Shown: positions 44,667 through 54,042, numbered from the stretch's first letter. The stretch: DNA of 64,000 nt from Pseudomonas sp. MM211 (GCF_020386635.1 NZ_CP081942.1:2170001-2234000); one strand, 5' to 3'. A program made the numbers and translations. The notes: generated by a model from the letters alone, not told the origin.

Positions 44667-46172
44667 TTAGCTGCTGGTCACGATCTGCCCCTGCGGCCGG
44701 CGGATTTTCACGTATTCCTTGTAGGCGGTGACGATCACCACGATCACGGTGGCGACCAGCACCACGCCGGAGATCGGTTCGGTGATGAAGGGCATGAAGT
44801 CGCCCTGGCTGCTCATCAGGCCGCGACGCAGGTTGGTTTCGATGATCGGGCCGAGGATGAAACCCAGCAGTAGCGGAGTAATCGGCAGAGAGGCCTTCTT
44901 CATCAGCCAGCCCAACACGCCGAACACCAGCATGCAACCGACATCGAACAGGCGGTTGTTGATGCCGTAGGCGCCGATCACGCAGAGCAACATGATGATC
45001 GGCAGCAGGATGTGCTTGGGCACCGAGAGGATGTGCACGAAGCCGCGCATCAGGCCGAACAGCGCGATGATCATCGCCAGGTTGGAGACCACCAGGGCGG
45101 CGAAGATGCCGTACACCAGCAGGCTTTGGGTTTCGAACAGCATCGGCCCCGGGGTGATGCCGTGGATCATGAAGCCGGCCAGCAGGATCACCGAGGTGTT
45201 GTCGCCGGGAATGCCGAGCGTCAGCAGGGGCACCATGCCGCCGCCGGTCGAGGCATTGCCCGACGATTCGCTGGCGATCACGCCGTCGCTGATGCCGGTG
45301 CCGAACTTCTCCGGGTGCTTGGAGCGCTTTTTCGCGGCGCCGTAGGCGAGGATGTTGCACACCGCCGCGCCCAGGCCCGGCAGTACGCCGATACCGGTGC
45401 CGATCAGCGACGAGCGCAGCCAGTTGGGGAAGTGCGCAAGGATGGCTTTGACCGAGAAACCCAGATTGTTGAGCTTGTAGCTCAGAACCTGGAGCTTCTT
45501 CTGCGGTTTGCGCGATTCGGCTTCCTCGAGGATCTGCGATACCGCGAACAAACCGATCAGCGCAGGCAGCAGGGTGATGCCGGCGTCCAACTCGTGCCAG
45601 TCGAAGGTGAAGCGCGGGAAGGCGGTGATCGGCGCCATGCCGACGAAGGACACGGTGAGGCCGATACCAGCGGCGGCCATGCCGCGTGCCAGCGAGCCGC
45701 CGCTGAGGCCGGCGACCAGCGTCAGGGAGAACAGCGCCACGGCGAAGTATTCGTAGGGGCCGAACTTCAGCGCCACTTCGGCGAGGATCGGTGACACCGC
45801 GAACAGCACCAGTAGGCTGAACACGCCGCCCAGAAATGACGAAATGATCGCTACCGACAGCGCCTTGCCAGCCTCGCCACGAACGGCCATGGGATAACCG
45901 TCGAAGGTCGTCGCCACCGAAGCCGGCGTGCCGGGAATGTTCAGCAGAATGGACGGGATCAGACCGCCCGACGTGCCGCCGATATACAGCCCCATCAGCA
46001 GTGATAGGCCGTCCACTGGGCTCATGGCGAAGGTCACAGGCAGGAACAGGGCCACGCCCATGGTCACCGTCAGGCCGGGAATGGCGCCGATGATGATGCC
46101 CAGCACGGTTCCGCCGATGATCAGGAACAGTGTCTGGAAGTTGAGGATCGACAGAATGCCTTCGATTAACAC
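44667..46172 (-). CDS. tctA: tripartite tricarboxylate transporter large permease (TctA type)
   Basis: A 501-residue membrane protein of about 12 helices with TctA signatures: GTVLGIIIGAIPGLTVTMGVAL, GGTSGGLIPSILLNIPGTPAS, ASESSGNASTGGGMVPLLTLGIPGD and the C-terminal LLLGFILGPIIETNLRRGLM. It is the translocation subunit for the TctC-bound ligand. The start is GTG 46172 after AGGAG. Flanked by the two kdgD copies, it probably carries an aldarate or uronate rather than citrate (inference). Confidence 0.94.
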   Translation of the reverse strand: MLIEGILSILNFQTLFLIIGGTVLGIIIGAIPGLTVTMGVALFLPVTFAMSPVDGLSLLMGLYIGGTSGGLIPSILLNIPGTPASVATTFDGYPMAVRGEAGKALSVAIISSFLGGVFSLLVLFAVSPILAEVALKFGPYEYFAVALFSLTLVAGLSGGSLARGMAAAGIGLTVSFVGMAPITAFPRFTFDWHELDAGITLLPALIGLFAVSQILEEAESRKPQKKLQVLSYKLNNLGFSVKAILAHFPNWLRSSLIGTGIGVLPGLGAAVCNILAYGAAKKRSKHPEKFGTGISDGVIASESSGNASTGGGMVPLLTLGIPGDNTSVILLAGFMIHGITPGPMLFETQSLLVYGIFAALVVSNLAMIIALFGLMRGFVHILSVPKHILLPIIMLLCVIGAYGINNRLFDVGCMLVFGVLGWLMKKASLPITPLLLGFILGPIIETNLRRGLMSSQGDFMPFITEPISGVVLVATVIVVIVTAYKEYVKIRRPQGQIVTSS

Positions 46173-46193
46173 GTTGCAGCTCCTTTCAGCGCT

Positions 46194-46691
46194 TTAGCCC
46201 ATTAATCCGGCAGGCAGGCTGATGTCGAAAACGTTGACGAACAGGTAGTAGGCAGCGATGGCCGTGACCAGCGAGGAAACTGCGAACACCAGGTAGCGAC
46301 GGTTGCCGTCCTTGGTCAGCACGATCATCTGGGCGAAGGCGTAGAGCACCGATGAGAGCAGAAAGCCCAGCGGGTCGAGCAGCGCCAGGTAGATGAACAT
46401 CAGCACGATGCTCAGCAGCACGGCGGGGAGACCGCCAAACACGCCCGGTTCGCTTTCCTCGGCCTTCAGTGGCTCGCGGTTGCGTCCAGCGCTGCGCCAG
46501 GTGGAGGCCACGATGACCAGGCCGACGATGAACAGCAGCAGGGCGGTCAGGCGTGGCATGAACGAAGCGCCGACGCCGATGGCGGCGAAATCCTTGAGGT
46601 TGGCCGAGGCGACGAACATCGTTACGGCGCCGAGAATCACCGCCGAACCTGTGATCAGGTCACGGTAATCGCGTAACGCGAATTGAGGCAT
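46194..46691 (-). CDS. tctB: tripartite tricarboxylate transporter small subunit (TctB type)
   Basis: A 165-residue protein with four hydrophobic helices: GSAVILGAVTMFVASANL, LTALLLFIVGLVIVAS, LSIVLMFIYLALL with the following GFLLSSVLYAFAQMIV, and the C-terminal segment. ATG 46691 follows AGGAGAG; the frame extends upstream without a better site. It sits between tctC and tctA. Confidence 0.9.
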   Translation of the reverse strand: MPQFALRDYRDLITGSAVILGAVTMFVASANLKDFAAIGVGASFMPRLTALLLFIVGLVIVASTWRSAGRNREPLKAEESEPGVFGGLPAVLLSIVLMFIYLALLDPLGFLLSSVLYAFAQMIVLTKDGNRRYLVFAVSSLVTAIAAYYLFVNVFDISLPAGLMG

Positions 46692-46743
46692 GAGCGCTCT
46701 CCTGTCCGGGGGGCAAGCCAGCCCGGAGGGAAGGAATAGGGAA

Positions 46744-46764
46744 GGGCGCCTCATCGCAGCGCCC
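46744..46764 (-). other. small hairpin between tctC and tctB
   Basis: GGGCGC and GCGCCC arms with a 9-nt loop, just after the binding-protein gene; a third case of a hairpin following a binding-protein gene in this window. Confidence 0.4.
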
Positions 46765-46796
46765 AGACATTGCCTGAGATATTCAGGCGAGCGGGC

Positions 46797-47765
46797 TTAC
46801 TGGCCGCGCAGCAGGCTTTGATACTGCTGCAGCGTTTGCTGCTGGGCCTTGGCGAAAGCAGCGCCTTCCTCCGGGTCGAGGTAGGTCGGGGTCACCAGCA
46901 TCTTCTTGGCTTCGGCGTGGTACTCGGGGTTCTCCACCACGCGCTTGACCGCCGCAGAGAACTTCTCGACCACCGCGGTCGGGGTTTCTTTGGGCATGGC
47001 GAAGAAGAAGAACTTGCTGAAGCTGGCCGGGAAGCCCTGTTCGGCGGTGGTAGGTGAGTCGGCGATCAGTGGGTTGCGTTCATCCGAGAGCAGGCCGAGG
47101 TTGATGAAGCTGCCGGCCTTCAGGTAGTCGCGCACCAGGTTGTACTGGACGTTGATCAGATCCACGCGGCCGCCTCGCAGGGCGACGATCTTGGCGGTGT
47201 TGCCGCCCACGTCGATGAGGTTCATCTTCACGCCCAACTCGTGCTCCAGGGCAACGCCGACCAGGTGCGGATAGCCGCCGGTGAGCATGCCGAAGCGGGT
47301 CTGGCCGGGATTGGCCTTGGCGTAGTCGACGAAGGACTTCATGTCTTGGTAGGGCGCATCCTTGCCGGTCACCAGAATGGTGGTGTCATCTTCCATGGCC
47401 ACGGCGACCATCTGGAAATCATCGATGTCGATGTCCGATAAGCCGGCCAGCTTCGGCACCATGGCCTCGCCGTGGAAGAACAGTGCGGTGTAGCCATCGG
47501 GCTTGGCCGACATCACCCGGCGCATGCCGATGGTGCCACCACCACCATCCACGTTGACGGCCACCAGCGGCTTGCCGAGTTCCTTTTCCAGGTAGCGGTT
47601 GAAGACGCGAGCATTCACATCGGTGTCACCACCCGGGGCGATGGGCAGTACGACTTGAATGGCCTTGGTCGGGTACTTGTCGTCGGCATACACGTGGGGC
47701 GCTACGGCGCTCATGGAAAGGGCCGCAAACAGACCGAGGGCTTTGTGCAGGGAGGTGTGTCGCAT
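46797..47765 (-). CDS. tctC: tripartite tricarboxylate transporter binding protein (TctC/Bug type)
   Basis: A 322-residue periplasmic protein with a signal peptide (HKALGLFAALSMSAVAPHVYA, cleavage before DDKYP). The Bug-family start KAIQVVLPIAPGGDTDVNAR and RRVMSAKPDGYTALFF are present, with a ligand-carboxylate loop near GGGTIGMRR. First gene of the tctCBA operon. A perfect GTCGTACGAC palindrome lies about 320 bp upstream. Confidence 0.93.
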   Translation of the reverse strand: MRHTSLHKALGLFAALSMSAVAPHVYADDKYPTKAIQVVLPIAPGGDTDVNARVFNRYLEKELGKPLVAVNVDGGGGTIGMRRVMSAKPDGYTALFFHGEAMVPKLAGLSDIDIDDFQMVAVAMEDDTTILVTGKDAPYQDMKSFVDYAKANPGQTRFGMLTGGYPHLVGVALEHELGVKMNLIDVGGNTAKIVALRGGRVDLINVQYNLVRDYLKAGSFINLGLLSDERNPLIADSPTTAEQGFPASFSKFFFFAMPKETPTAVVEKFSAAVKRVVENPEYHAEAKKMLVTPTYLDPEEGAAFAKAQQQTLQQYQSLLRGQ

Positions 47766-48088
47766 GGGTATTTCCTTCTCTTGTTATTGTGCAGCGAAGG
47801 TGCGGGGCGCCGTTGTCAGGCTTCCGCTGATGGCCGCAATCGGCGCAGCCATGCACGGCACCTGGGTGAAAACAGGCGCTGGTTGGTGGCGGCGTGATGG
47901 TGGCTCGAACGCGGGTGGCTACCGACGTTGTATGTGGTGCCGCAATGCGCTTGATTGATGGGGGAGGGCGGTCAGGCCGGCATGCGGCTTGGCGCAAAGG
48001 ACATTGATGTCCTGGCGGTTGCGGAGGGGTGTCGTCATGTTGCGCACCTTTATGATTGTCGATTCGTAACAGCTATCTGGCTGAGGTC

Positions 48089-48098
48089 GTCGTACGAC
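48089..48098. promoter_or_regulatory. candidate GntR operator, site 4 (GTCGTACGAC, perfect palindrome)
   Basis: The only fully palindromic member of the GTYGTAYGAY set, in the divergent region between tctC and the second kdgD. The rest of this 618-bp gap (47766-48383) holds no convincing gene; 48170-48320 is clearly more AT-rich than its surroundings. Confidence 0.55.
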
Positions 48099-48314
48099 CT
48101 ATCTGCTGCTTATTGCCCGTGAACGCTTGGGTCAGTGGGAACTTTCTTCGCCAGAAAGCGACTTTTCACCAATCTAAAGCATGAGATTTCCAATGTAATT
48201 GGAGATTTGCCGAGGTTTTTCCTGTTTTTTGGACATATCGTTGGACTTTTCAGCTATCGCTCCGAAATGGTGCAAGTAGAAGAAAAATGCCCTCTGGGAC
48301 TTGGAATATTTATA

Positions 48315-48324
48315 GTTGTACGAT
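48315..48324. promoter_or_regulatory. candidate GntR operator, site 5 (GTTGTACGAT)
   Basis: It lies 59 bp upstream of the second kdgD, within the same GTACGATAACGTAT stretch as site 3 and at the same distance from the start codon. Confidence 0.55.
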
Positions 48325-48383
48325 AACGTATGACTTCCGTTGCCGGTAACGGCCTCCATGTCCTCATCCAAGGTGTAAGAAGA

Positions 48384-49295
48384 ATGACTCCACAAGAATT
48401 AAAAACCGTCCTCTCCTCCGGCCTGCTGTCCTTCCCGCTGACCGACTTCGATGCTGCTGGTGAATTCAACCCGGCTGGTTACGTACGTCGCCTCGAGTGG
48501 CTGGCCCCGTACGGCGCTACCGCTCTGTTCGCCGCTGGTGGTACTGGTGAGTTCTTCTCCCTGGCTGCCGACGAGTACTCCTCCATCATCAAGACTGCCG
48601 TCGACACCTGCTCCGGTAGCGTGCCAATCCTGGCTGGCGTAGGTGGTTCCACTCGCCAGGCCATCCAGTACGCACAAGAAGCTGAGCGCCTGGGCGCCAA
48701 AGGTCTGCTGCTGCTGCCGCATTACCTGACCGAGGCCTCGCAGGAAGGTGTGGCTGCGCACGTCGAGCAAGTGTGCAAGTCGGTGAAGATCGGTGTGGTG
48801 GTCTACAACCGTAACGTCTGCCGCCTGACCGCTCCGCTGCTGGAGCAACTGGCCGAGCGTTGCCCGAACCTGATCGGTTACAAAGATGGCCTGGGTGACA
48901 TCGAACTGATGGTCTCGATCCGCCGTCGTCTGGGTGATCGTCTCACCTACCTGGGCGGTCTGCCGACTGCTGAAGTCTATGCCGCTGCTTACAAAGCACT
49001 GGGCGTACCGGTTTACTCCTCGGCGGTGTTCAACTTCATTCCGAAAACCGCGATGGACTTCTACAACGCGATCGCCCGTGAAGATCACGCCACCGTTGGC
49101 AAGATCATCGATGACTTCTTCCTGCCGTACCTGGATATCCGCAACCTGACAGCCGGTTACGGGGTCAGTATCGTCAAGGCTGGCGCCAAGATCTCCGGCT
49201 ACGACGCCGGCCCGGTTCGCGCGCCACTGACCGACCTGCGGCCTGCCGAGTACGAGCAACTGGCTGCGCTGATCAAGAAGCAAGGCGCCCAGTAA
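48384..49295 (+). CDS. kdgD: 5-dehydro-4-deoxyglucarate dehydratase, copy 2
   Basis: A 303-residue paralogue of the copy at 43218, with every catalytic feature kept (GGTGEF 52-57, Y141, K167). The 13 substitutions include Q25A, E31A, F187L, S188T and a cluster at 255-260 (RKS to LTA, then A260G). ATG 48384 gives a protein aligned end to end with copy 1. The upstream operator block is also duplicated, so the two are expected to be co-induced. Terminator at 49321. The name is shared with copy 1 because the sequence does not separate their roles. Confidence 0.95.
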   Translation: MTPQELKTVLSSGLLSFPLTDFDAAGEFNPAGYVRRLEWLAPYGATALFAAGGTGEFFSLAADEYSSIIKTAVDTCSGSVPILAGVGGSTRQAIQYAQEAERLGAKGLLLLPHYLTEASQEGVAAHVEQVCKSVKIGVVVYNRNVCRLTAPLLEQLAERCPNLIGYKDGLGDIELMVSIRRRLGDRLTYLGGLPTAEVYAAAYKALGVPVYSSAVFNFIPKTAMDFYNAIAREDHATVGKIIDDFFLPYLDIRNLTAGYGVSIVKAGAKISGYDAGPVRAPLTDLRPAEYEQLAALIKKQGAQ

Positions 49296-49320
49296 GCGCT
49301 TCGTCTTTGCAAGGCACTCG

Positions 49321-49350
49321 AAAAGCCCGGGCCTCGTGCCCGGGCTTTTT
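49321..49350 (+). terminator. terminator of kdgD copy 2
   Basis: AAAAGCCCGGGC, a CTCGT loop and GCCCGGGCTTTTT. Confidence 0.9.
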
Positions 49351-49387
49351 GCATTCCGTAGGCAACACTCGATTACAGCTGTGTCTA

Positions 49388-49534
49388 GGGTCTGTTGACG
49401 TTTCACGCACGGCCGCGCCGGAGCCTGTTTTTGCGCGAGGCAAGGCACGAGATGCGAAGTTTGGCGGGCCAAATGAGCCATCGAGTAACGCCGTCTCGCG
49501 GCAACGCGGCTCGCGTTGAAACGTCAATAGACCC
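49388..49534. repeat. 147-bp terminal-inverted-repeat element (copy C)
   Basis: Arms GGGTCTGTTGACGTTTCA (49388-49405) and TGAAACGTCAATAGACCC (49517-49534) match at 17 of 18 positions. The interior carries GAGCCTGTTTTT, the complement of the AAAAACAGGCTC core in the elements at 491 and 54076. It separates kdgD copy 2 from the LacI gene. Confidence 0.7.
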
Positions 49535-49595
49535 TAGTTACTGCCCTGTGCGCTGGTTAAGATGCGGCTTCTCTCGCACAACCCCGCGGCCCGTC

Positions 49596-50639
49596 ATGGC
49601 AAAGAAATCCCCCCGCTCTGCATCCACGCTGTCGCCTGTCAACAAGGGCGCGAGCGTCACCCTGATCGACGTGGCCAAGGTGGCGGGTGTGTCGCCGATC
49701 ACCGTATCGCGGGCGCTGCACCGGCCCGAAGTGGTCAGCGAGGATGCGCGCAAGAAAGTCCTCGAAGCCGTGCGCGTGACCGGTTACGTGCCGAACATGC
49801 TGGCGGGCGGGTTGGCGTCGAACAAGAGCCGCTTGATCGCCATCTTCGTGCCGACCATCGCGCACTCGATCTTCGCCGAGACGGTGCAGTCGTTGATGGA
49901 TCACCTGACTGCCGCCGGCTACCAGACCATGATCGGCCTCACCGGCTATTCCGCCGAGCAGGAAGAGCGTCTGCTCGGCGCGGTGCTGGGGCGGCGCCCC
50001 GACGGGATCGTGCTGACCGGCACGCTGCACACCGAGGAGAGCCGGCTGCGCTTGCAGGCGGCCGGCATTCCTGTGGTAGAAGCGTGGGATCTGGGCGCGT
50101 CCCCCATCGACATGCAGGTTGGCTTCTCCCACGAAAAGGTCGGCCAGGCGCTCGCCAATCATCTGCATGGCAAGGGCTACCGACGTTTCGCCATCGTCTC
50201 GGTGGACGACTCCCGGGCTTTCCGGCGGGGCAACAGCGTGATCGCGCAGCTCAAGGAGTTGGGGGTCGATGAAGTACCGATGGCAGTGCTTAGCGCGCCC
50301 GCCACGCTGCAAAGCGGACGGGAAGGGCTGCGTCAGTTGCTCGCCGACGGTCATCAGCCGCAGGTGATCGTTTGCAGTTCGGATACCGTGGCCCAGGGCA
50401 TCCTGGCCGAGGCGGCGAGCCAGGGCATCGAGATTCCCAGCCAATTGGCGGTAATGGGCTTCGGTGACTTGTCCAGCGCAGCGCACCTGCATCCGGCGCT
50501 GTCGACGGTGAACGTCGACGGCGCGCGCATGGGCAAGCAGGTCGCCAACGCGCTGTTGCAGCGTTTTCGTGATGCTGGCGAGCTGGAGCCAGTGCGTCTG
50601 GATACCGGCTTCACGCTGGTCGACCGCGCTACCACCTGA
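49596..50639 (+). CDS. LacI-family transcriptional regulator
   Basis: A 347-residue repressor-type protein. The LacI helix-turn-helix and hinge lie at about 20-75 (VTLIDVAKVAGVSPITVSRA, then GYVPNMLAGGLASNKS), followed by a periplasmic-binding-like effector domain with VPTIAHSIFAETVQ, GRRPDGIVLTG and ALSTVNVDGARMGKQVANAL. Relatives control gluconate and aldarate genes. It lies directly upstream of two ATTGCGCAAT palindromes, its likely operators, and of the MFS-garD genes. The start codon lacks a strong ribosome-binding site. Confidence 0.93.
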   Translation: MAKKSPRSASTLSPVNKGASVTLIDVAKVAGVSPITVSRALHRPEVVSEDARKKVLEAVRVTGYVPNMLAGGLASNKSRLIAIFVPTIAHSIFAETVQSLMDHLTAAGYQTMIGLTGYSAEQEERLLGAVLGRRPDGIVLTGTLHTEESRLRLQAAGIPVVEAWDLGASPIDMQVGFSHEKVGQALANHLHGKGYRRFAIVSVDDSRAFRRGNSVIAQLKELGVDEVPMAVLSAPATLQSGREGLRQLLADGHQPQVIVCSSDTVAQGILAEAASQGIEIPSQLAVMGFGDLSSAAHLHPALSTVNVDGARMGKQVANALLQRFRDAGELEPVRLDTGFTLVDRATT

Positions 50640-50681
50640 CCTCTCATCAGACAACTGACAACGTAACAAGAAATTGCTTGA

Positions 50682-50697
50682 ATGATTGCGCAATCAT
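50682..50697. promoter_or_regulatory. LacI-type operator 1
   Basis: ATGATTGCGCAATCAT is a perfect 16-bp palindrome with the central CG expected of LacI-family operators, 43 bp after the LacI stop codon. Confidence 0.75.
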
Positions 50698-50748
50698 AGT
50701 AGAGTCGGCTGTGTAGCGAACTGCGTGGTGCCGTGTTCACTGCCGGAT

Positions 50749-50762
50749 TGATTGCGCAATCA
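50749..50762. promoter_or_regulatory. LacI-type operator 2
   Basis: TGATTGCGCAATCA repeats the core of operator 1. The centres are 66 bp apart, so a looping repressor is possible. Both lie upstream of the MFS gene. Confidence 0.75.
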
Positions 50763-50814
50763 TTGATTGCCGTCACCGTGCCAGGCGCCGTCAGCCAATA
50801 AGGATAATAAAACC

Positions 50815-50937
50815 GTGAAAAACAGTATCCGCACGTCCTCCCCAAGCCCCAAAACGGGCTGCGTTCGACCGTCCTTGTCTGCGCCCAACGTTCTGAGATC
50901 CGATCCGGGTGTCACGACGTCTGCTGCCACGAGCTAG
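50815..50937 (+). CDS. possible 40-residue leader peptide
   Basis: A GTG frame with AAGGAT upstream begins 52 bp past operator 2 and ends in the long (about 290-bp) stretch before the MFS gene. The product is Ser/Pro/Thr-rich with no hydrophobic segment and no recognisable family. It could be a chance frame. The rest of 50640-51056 holds only the operators and presumably the promoter. Confidence 0.25.
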   Translation: MKNSIRTSSPSPKTGCVRPSLSAPNVLRSDPGVTTSAATS

Positions 50938-51056
50938 CGCGCCAAGTACAACCTCGTTCAAAACTTGATGATCCCCGCCCCAAGGCGGCTGGTACGCCCG
51001 CACGTGCCTGATAACAACCTTTTCAGTAATAAAAATAACACTGAGGTGAGATCTCC

Positions 51057-52409
51057 ATGGGAGACACGAAGAAAACCCACGTCCGTTACCTGATACTGCT
51101 GATGCTGTTTCTGGTAACCACCATCAACTACGCCGACCGCGCCACCATCTCCATTGCTGGTTCCAGCATGCAGAAGGATCTGGGCATTGATGCGGTCACT
51201 CTTGGCTTTATCTTCTCTGCTTTCGGCTGGGCTTATGTGATCGGGCAGATTCCGGGCGGCTGGTTGCTCGACCGTTTCGGCTCCAAGCGCGTGTATGCCG
51301 CGGGCATCTTCATCTGGTCGCTGTTTACCCTGCTGCAGGGCTTCGTCGGCATGATGCCGATTGCCTGGGCCGTGGTGACCCTGTTCGTACTGCGTTTCAT
51401 GGTCGGTTTCGCCGAAGCGCCTTCGTTCCCCGGTAACGCGCGCATCGTCGCCGCCTGGTTTCCTACGGCAGAGCGGGGCACGGCGTCGGCCATCTTCAAC
51501 TCGGCGCAGTATTTCGCCACCGCACTGTTCGCGCCGCTGATGGGCTGGATCGTCTACACCTACGGCTGGGAGCACGTGTTCGTGGTCATGGGCGTGCTGG
51601 GCATCATATTCGCCGGCGTGTGGATGAAGACCATCTACAACCCCAAGGAACACCCGCGCGTCAGCGCTGCCGAGGTCGAGTACATCGCCAACAATGGCGG
51701 CCTGGTCGATATGGATCAAACCAAGGGCAGCGGCGGGCCGAAGTGGAATTACATCACTCAGCTGCTCACCAACCGCATGATGGTTGGCGTCTACCTGGGC
51801 CAGTACTGCATCAACGCCATCACCTATTTCTTCCTGACCTGGTTCCCCGTGTACCTGGTGCAGGAGCGCGGCATGACCATCCTCAAGGCCGGCATCATCG
51901 CCTCCTTGCCGGCCATCATGGGTTTCGTCGGTGGCGTATTGGGCGGCGTGCTCTCCGATTGGCTGCTGCGTCGCGGTCACAGCCTGACCCTTGCGCGCAA
52001 GTTGCCGATCGTCTGCGGCCTGATGCTGTCGACCAGCATGGTGCTGTGCAACTACGTCTCCGCCGAGTGGATGGTCGTCGGTTTCATGACCCTCGCATTC
52101 TTTGGTAAAGGTCTCGGTGCCCTGGGTTGGGCCGTGGTATCGGATACTTCGCCCAAGCAGATCGCCGGCCTGTCCGGTGGCCTGTTCAACACCTTCGGCA
52201 ACATCGCTTCGATCACCACCCCGATCGTCATCGGCTACATCATCAGCGCCACGGGTTCGTTCAAGTGGGCATTGGTGTATGTAGGCGCCAACGCGTTGGT
52301 AGCGGTATTCAGCTACCTGTTTATCGTCGGCCCTATCCAGCGCGTCGTGCTGAAGGATGAAAACGGCCAGGCGCTCAACGATCAGGCTTCGCCTGCTCCG
52401 GCGACCTGA
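51057..52409 (+). CDS. MFS glucarate/galactarate-type transporter
   Basis: A 450-residue, 12-helix anion:cation symporter (GudP/GarP/ExuT group). Signatures: YADRATISIAGSSMQKDLGI in helix 1, GWAYVIGQIPGGWLLDRFGSK, FAEAPSFPGNARIVAAWFP, ERGTASAIFNSAQYFATALF and DTSPKQIAGLSGGLFNTFGN. It takes up hexuronates or aldarates by proton symport. ATG 51057 follows GAGGTGAG. Downstream of the LacI operators and co-directional with garD. Confidence 0.92.
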   Translation: MGDTKKTHVRYLILLMLFLVTTINYADRATISIAGSSMQKDLGIDAVTLGFIFSAFGWAYVIGQIPGGWLLDRFGSKRVYAAGIFIWSLFTLLQGFVGMMPIAWAVVTLFVLRFMVGFAEAPSFPGNARIVAAWFPTAERGTASAIFNSAQYFATALFAPLMGWIVYTYGWEHVFVVMGVLGIIFAGVWMKTIYNPKEHPRVSAAEVEYIANNGGLVDMDQTKGSGGPKWNYITQLLTNRMMVGVYLGQYCINAITYFFLTWFPVYLVQERGMTILKAGIIASLPAIMGFVGGVLGGVLSDWLLRRGHSLTLARKLPIVCGLMLSTSMVLCNYVSAEWMVVGFMTLAFFGKGLGALGWAVVSDTSPKQIAGLSGGLFNTFGNIASITTPIVIGYIISATGSFKWALVYVGANALVAVFSYLFIVGPIQRVVLKDENGQALNDQASPAPAT

Positions 52410-52416
52410 CCCCGCT

Positions 52417-52451
52417 CATGGCCTCGCCTGGCACCGGCAGGCGAGGCCATG
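52417..52451 (+). other. intercistronic hairpin between the MFS gene and garD
   Basis: A perfect 14-bp stem (CATGGCCTCGCCTG and its complement, 7-nt loop) without a U-run, probably an mRNA stability element or partial attenuator. Confidence 0.6.
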
Positions 52452-52485
52452 AACGTGTTACCACAACAAGAAAAGGATTAGCCCC

Positions 52486-54042
52486 ATGGAACTCATTCAA
52501 CATCTGGACTCCCCGCGTTACATCCGCCTGCACGCCGACGACAATGTCGGCGTAGTGGTCAATGAACAGGGGGTGGCGGCCGGTGGCCGTTTCGCCGATG
52601 GCCTGGAGGCGCTGGAGGGCATTCCGCAGAGCCACAAGGTATCGCTGGTGGCGATTCCCGAAGGTGGCAACGTGGTGCGCTACGGTGAGGTGATCGGCTA
52701 TGCGCTGAACCCCATCGCCGCCGGCACCTGGGTGACCGAGGCGGTGCTGCGCATGCCCGAGCCGCCAGTGCTGGACAACCTGCCCAAGGCGACGATCAAG
52801 GCCCCTGCGCCGGCGCCGTTGGAAGGCTATACATTCGAAGGCTTCCGTAACCCGGACGGCACCGTCGGCACGCGCAACATCCTCGGCGTGACCACCACCG
52901 TGCAGTGCGTGGTCGGCGTGCTCGACCATTGCGTCGACCGCGTGCGCAAGGAAATCCTTCCCAAATACCCGAACGTCGACGACGTGGTGGCGCTGTCGCA
53001 CAGCTACGGCTGTGGTGTGGCGATCAACGCGCCGGACGCCGTGGTGCCCATCCGTACCCTCTACAACATCAGTCGTAACCCCAACCTTGGCGGCCAGGCG
53101 CTGGTGATCAGCCTGGGCTGCGAAAAGCTGCAGGCCAATCAGTTGATGGATGGCGACCAGTTGACCAACGGCATGGAGGAGGAGGAGTGGCTGTTCCGCT
53201 TGCAGGATTCCAGCACCGGCTTCGTCGGAATGGTCGAAGAAATCATGGCCATGATCGAGGAGCGCCTGAAGGTGCTCGATCAGCGTCGTCGCGAAACCGT
53301 ACCGGCTTCCGAGCTGGTGGTCGGCATGCAGTGTGGCGGTAGCGACGCGTTCTCCGGCATCACCGCCAACCCGGCCCTCGGCGTGGCTTCTGACCTGCTG
53401 GTGCGGGCTGGCGCCACCGTGATGTTCTCGGAAAACACCGAAGTGCGTGACGGCATCCACCTGCTTACCCCGCGTGCCTCGACCACCGAAGTGGCCGACG
53501 CGCTGATCCGCGAGATGGATTGGTACGACCGTTACCTGGAACGCGGCATGGCCGATCGCAGTGCCAACACCACGCCAGGCAACAAGAAAGGCGGCCTGAA
53601 TAACATCGTCGAGAAGGCCATGGGCTCCATCGCCAAATCGGGCAACAGTCCGATCGTCGGCGTGGTTTCGCCGGGCGAGCGGATTCGTGGCAAAGGTCTG
53701 TACTTCTGCGCCACCCCGGCCAGCGATTTCATCTGCGGCACGCTGCAATTGGCGGCCGGCATGAACCTGCACATCTTCACCACCGGTCGCGGCACGCCCT
53801 ATGGCCTGTCCATGGTGCCGGTGATCAAGGTAGCCACCCGCACGCAACTGGCGGAGCGCTGGCCGGACCTGATCGACGTCGATGCCGGGCAGATCACCTC
53901 GGGGCGCATGACCCTCGACGAGATGGGCTGGCACATTTTCCAGCTCTATCTGGACGTCGCCAGCGGCAGGAAGCAGACCTGGGCGGAGAAGCATCGCCTG
54001 CACAACGACTTGGTGCTTTTCAATCCGGCTCCAGTGACCTGA
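52486..54042 (+). CDS. garD: galactarate dehydratase
   Basis: GarD converts galactarate to 5-keto-4-deoxyglucarate, the KdgD substrate. The 518-residue protein has an N-terminal SAF domain ([28 protein letters not shown]) and the UxaA/GarD catalytic body with [51 protein letters not shown] and [20 protein letters not shown]. It is a metal-dependent cytoplasmic enzyme. ATG 52486 follows AAGGA. Downstream of the MFS transporter, probably one operon under LacI control. A UxaA-type altronate dehydratase is less likely given the domain fusion and length. Confidence 0.93.
   Translation: MELIQHLDSPRYIRLHADDNVGVVVNEQGVAAGGRFADGLEALEGIPQSHKVSLVAIPEGGNVVRYGEVIGYALNPIAAGTWVTEAVLRMPEPPVLDNLPKATIKAPAPAPLEGYTFEGFRNPDGTVGTRNILGVTTTVQCVVGVLDHCVDRVRKEILPKYPNVDDVVALSHSYGCGVAINAPDAVVPIRTLYNISRNPNLGGQALVISLGCEKLQANQLMDGDQLTNGMEEEEWLFRLQDSSTGFVGMVEEIMAMIEERLKVLDQRRRETVPASELVVGMQCGGSDAFSGITANPALGVASDLLVRAGATVMFSENTEVRDGIHLLTPRASTTEVADALIREMDWYDRYLERGMADRSANTTPGNKKGGLNNIVEKAMGSIAKSGNSPIVGVVSPGERIRGKGLYFCATPASDFICGTLQLAAGMNLHIFTTGRGTPYGLSMVPVIKVATRTQLAERWPDLIDVDAGQITSGRMTLDEMGWHIFQLYLDVASGRKQTWAEKHRLHNDLVLFNPAPVT

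Noticed and set aside
49395..49595. N-terminal extension of the LacI protein
   Set aside because: The extra codons run through the inverted-repeat element and non-coding sequence; LacI proteins begin close to the helix-turn-helix, as from ATG 49596.
52375..54003. 542-codon frame antisense to garD
   Set aside because: Mirrors garD codon structure; His/Gly/Val-rich with no domain and no ribosome-binding site.
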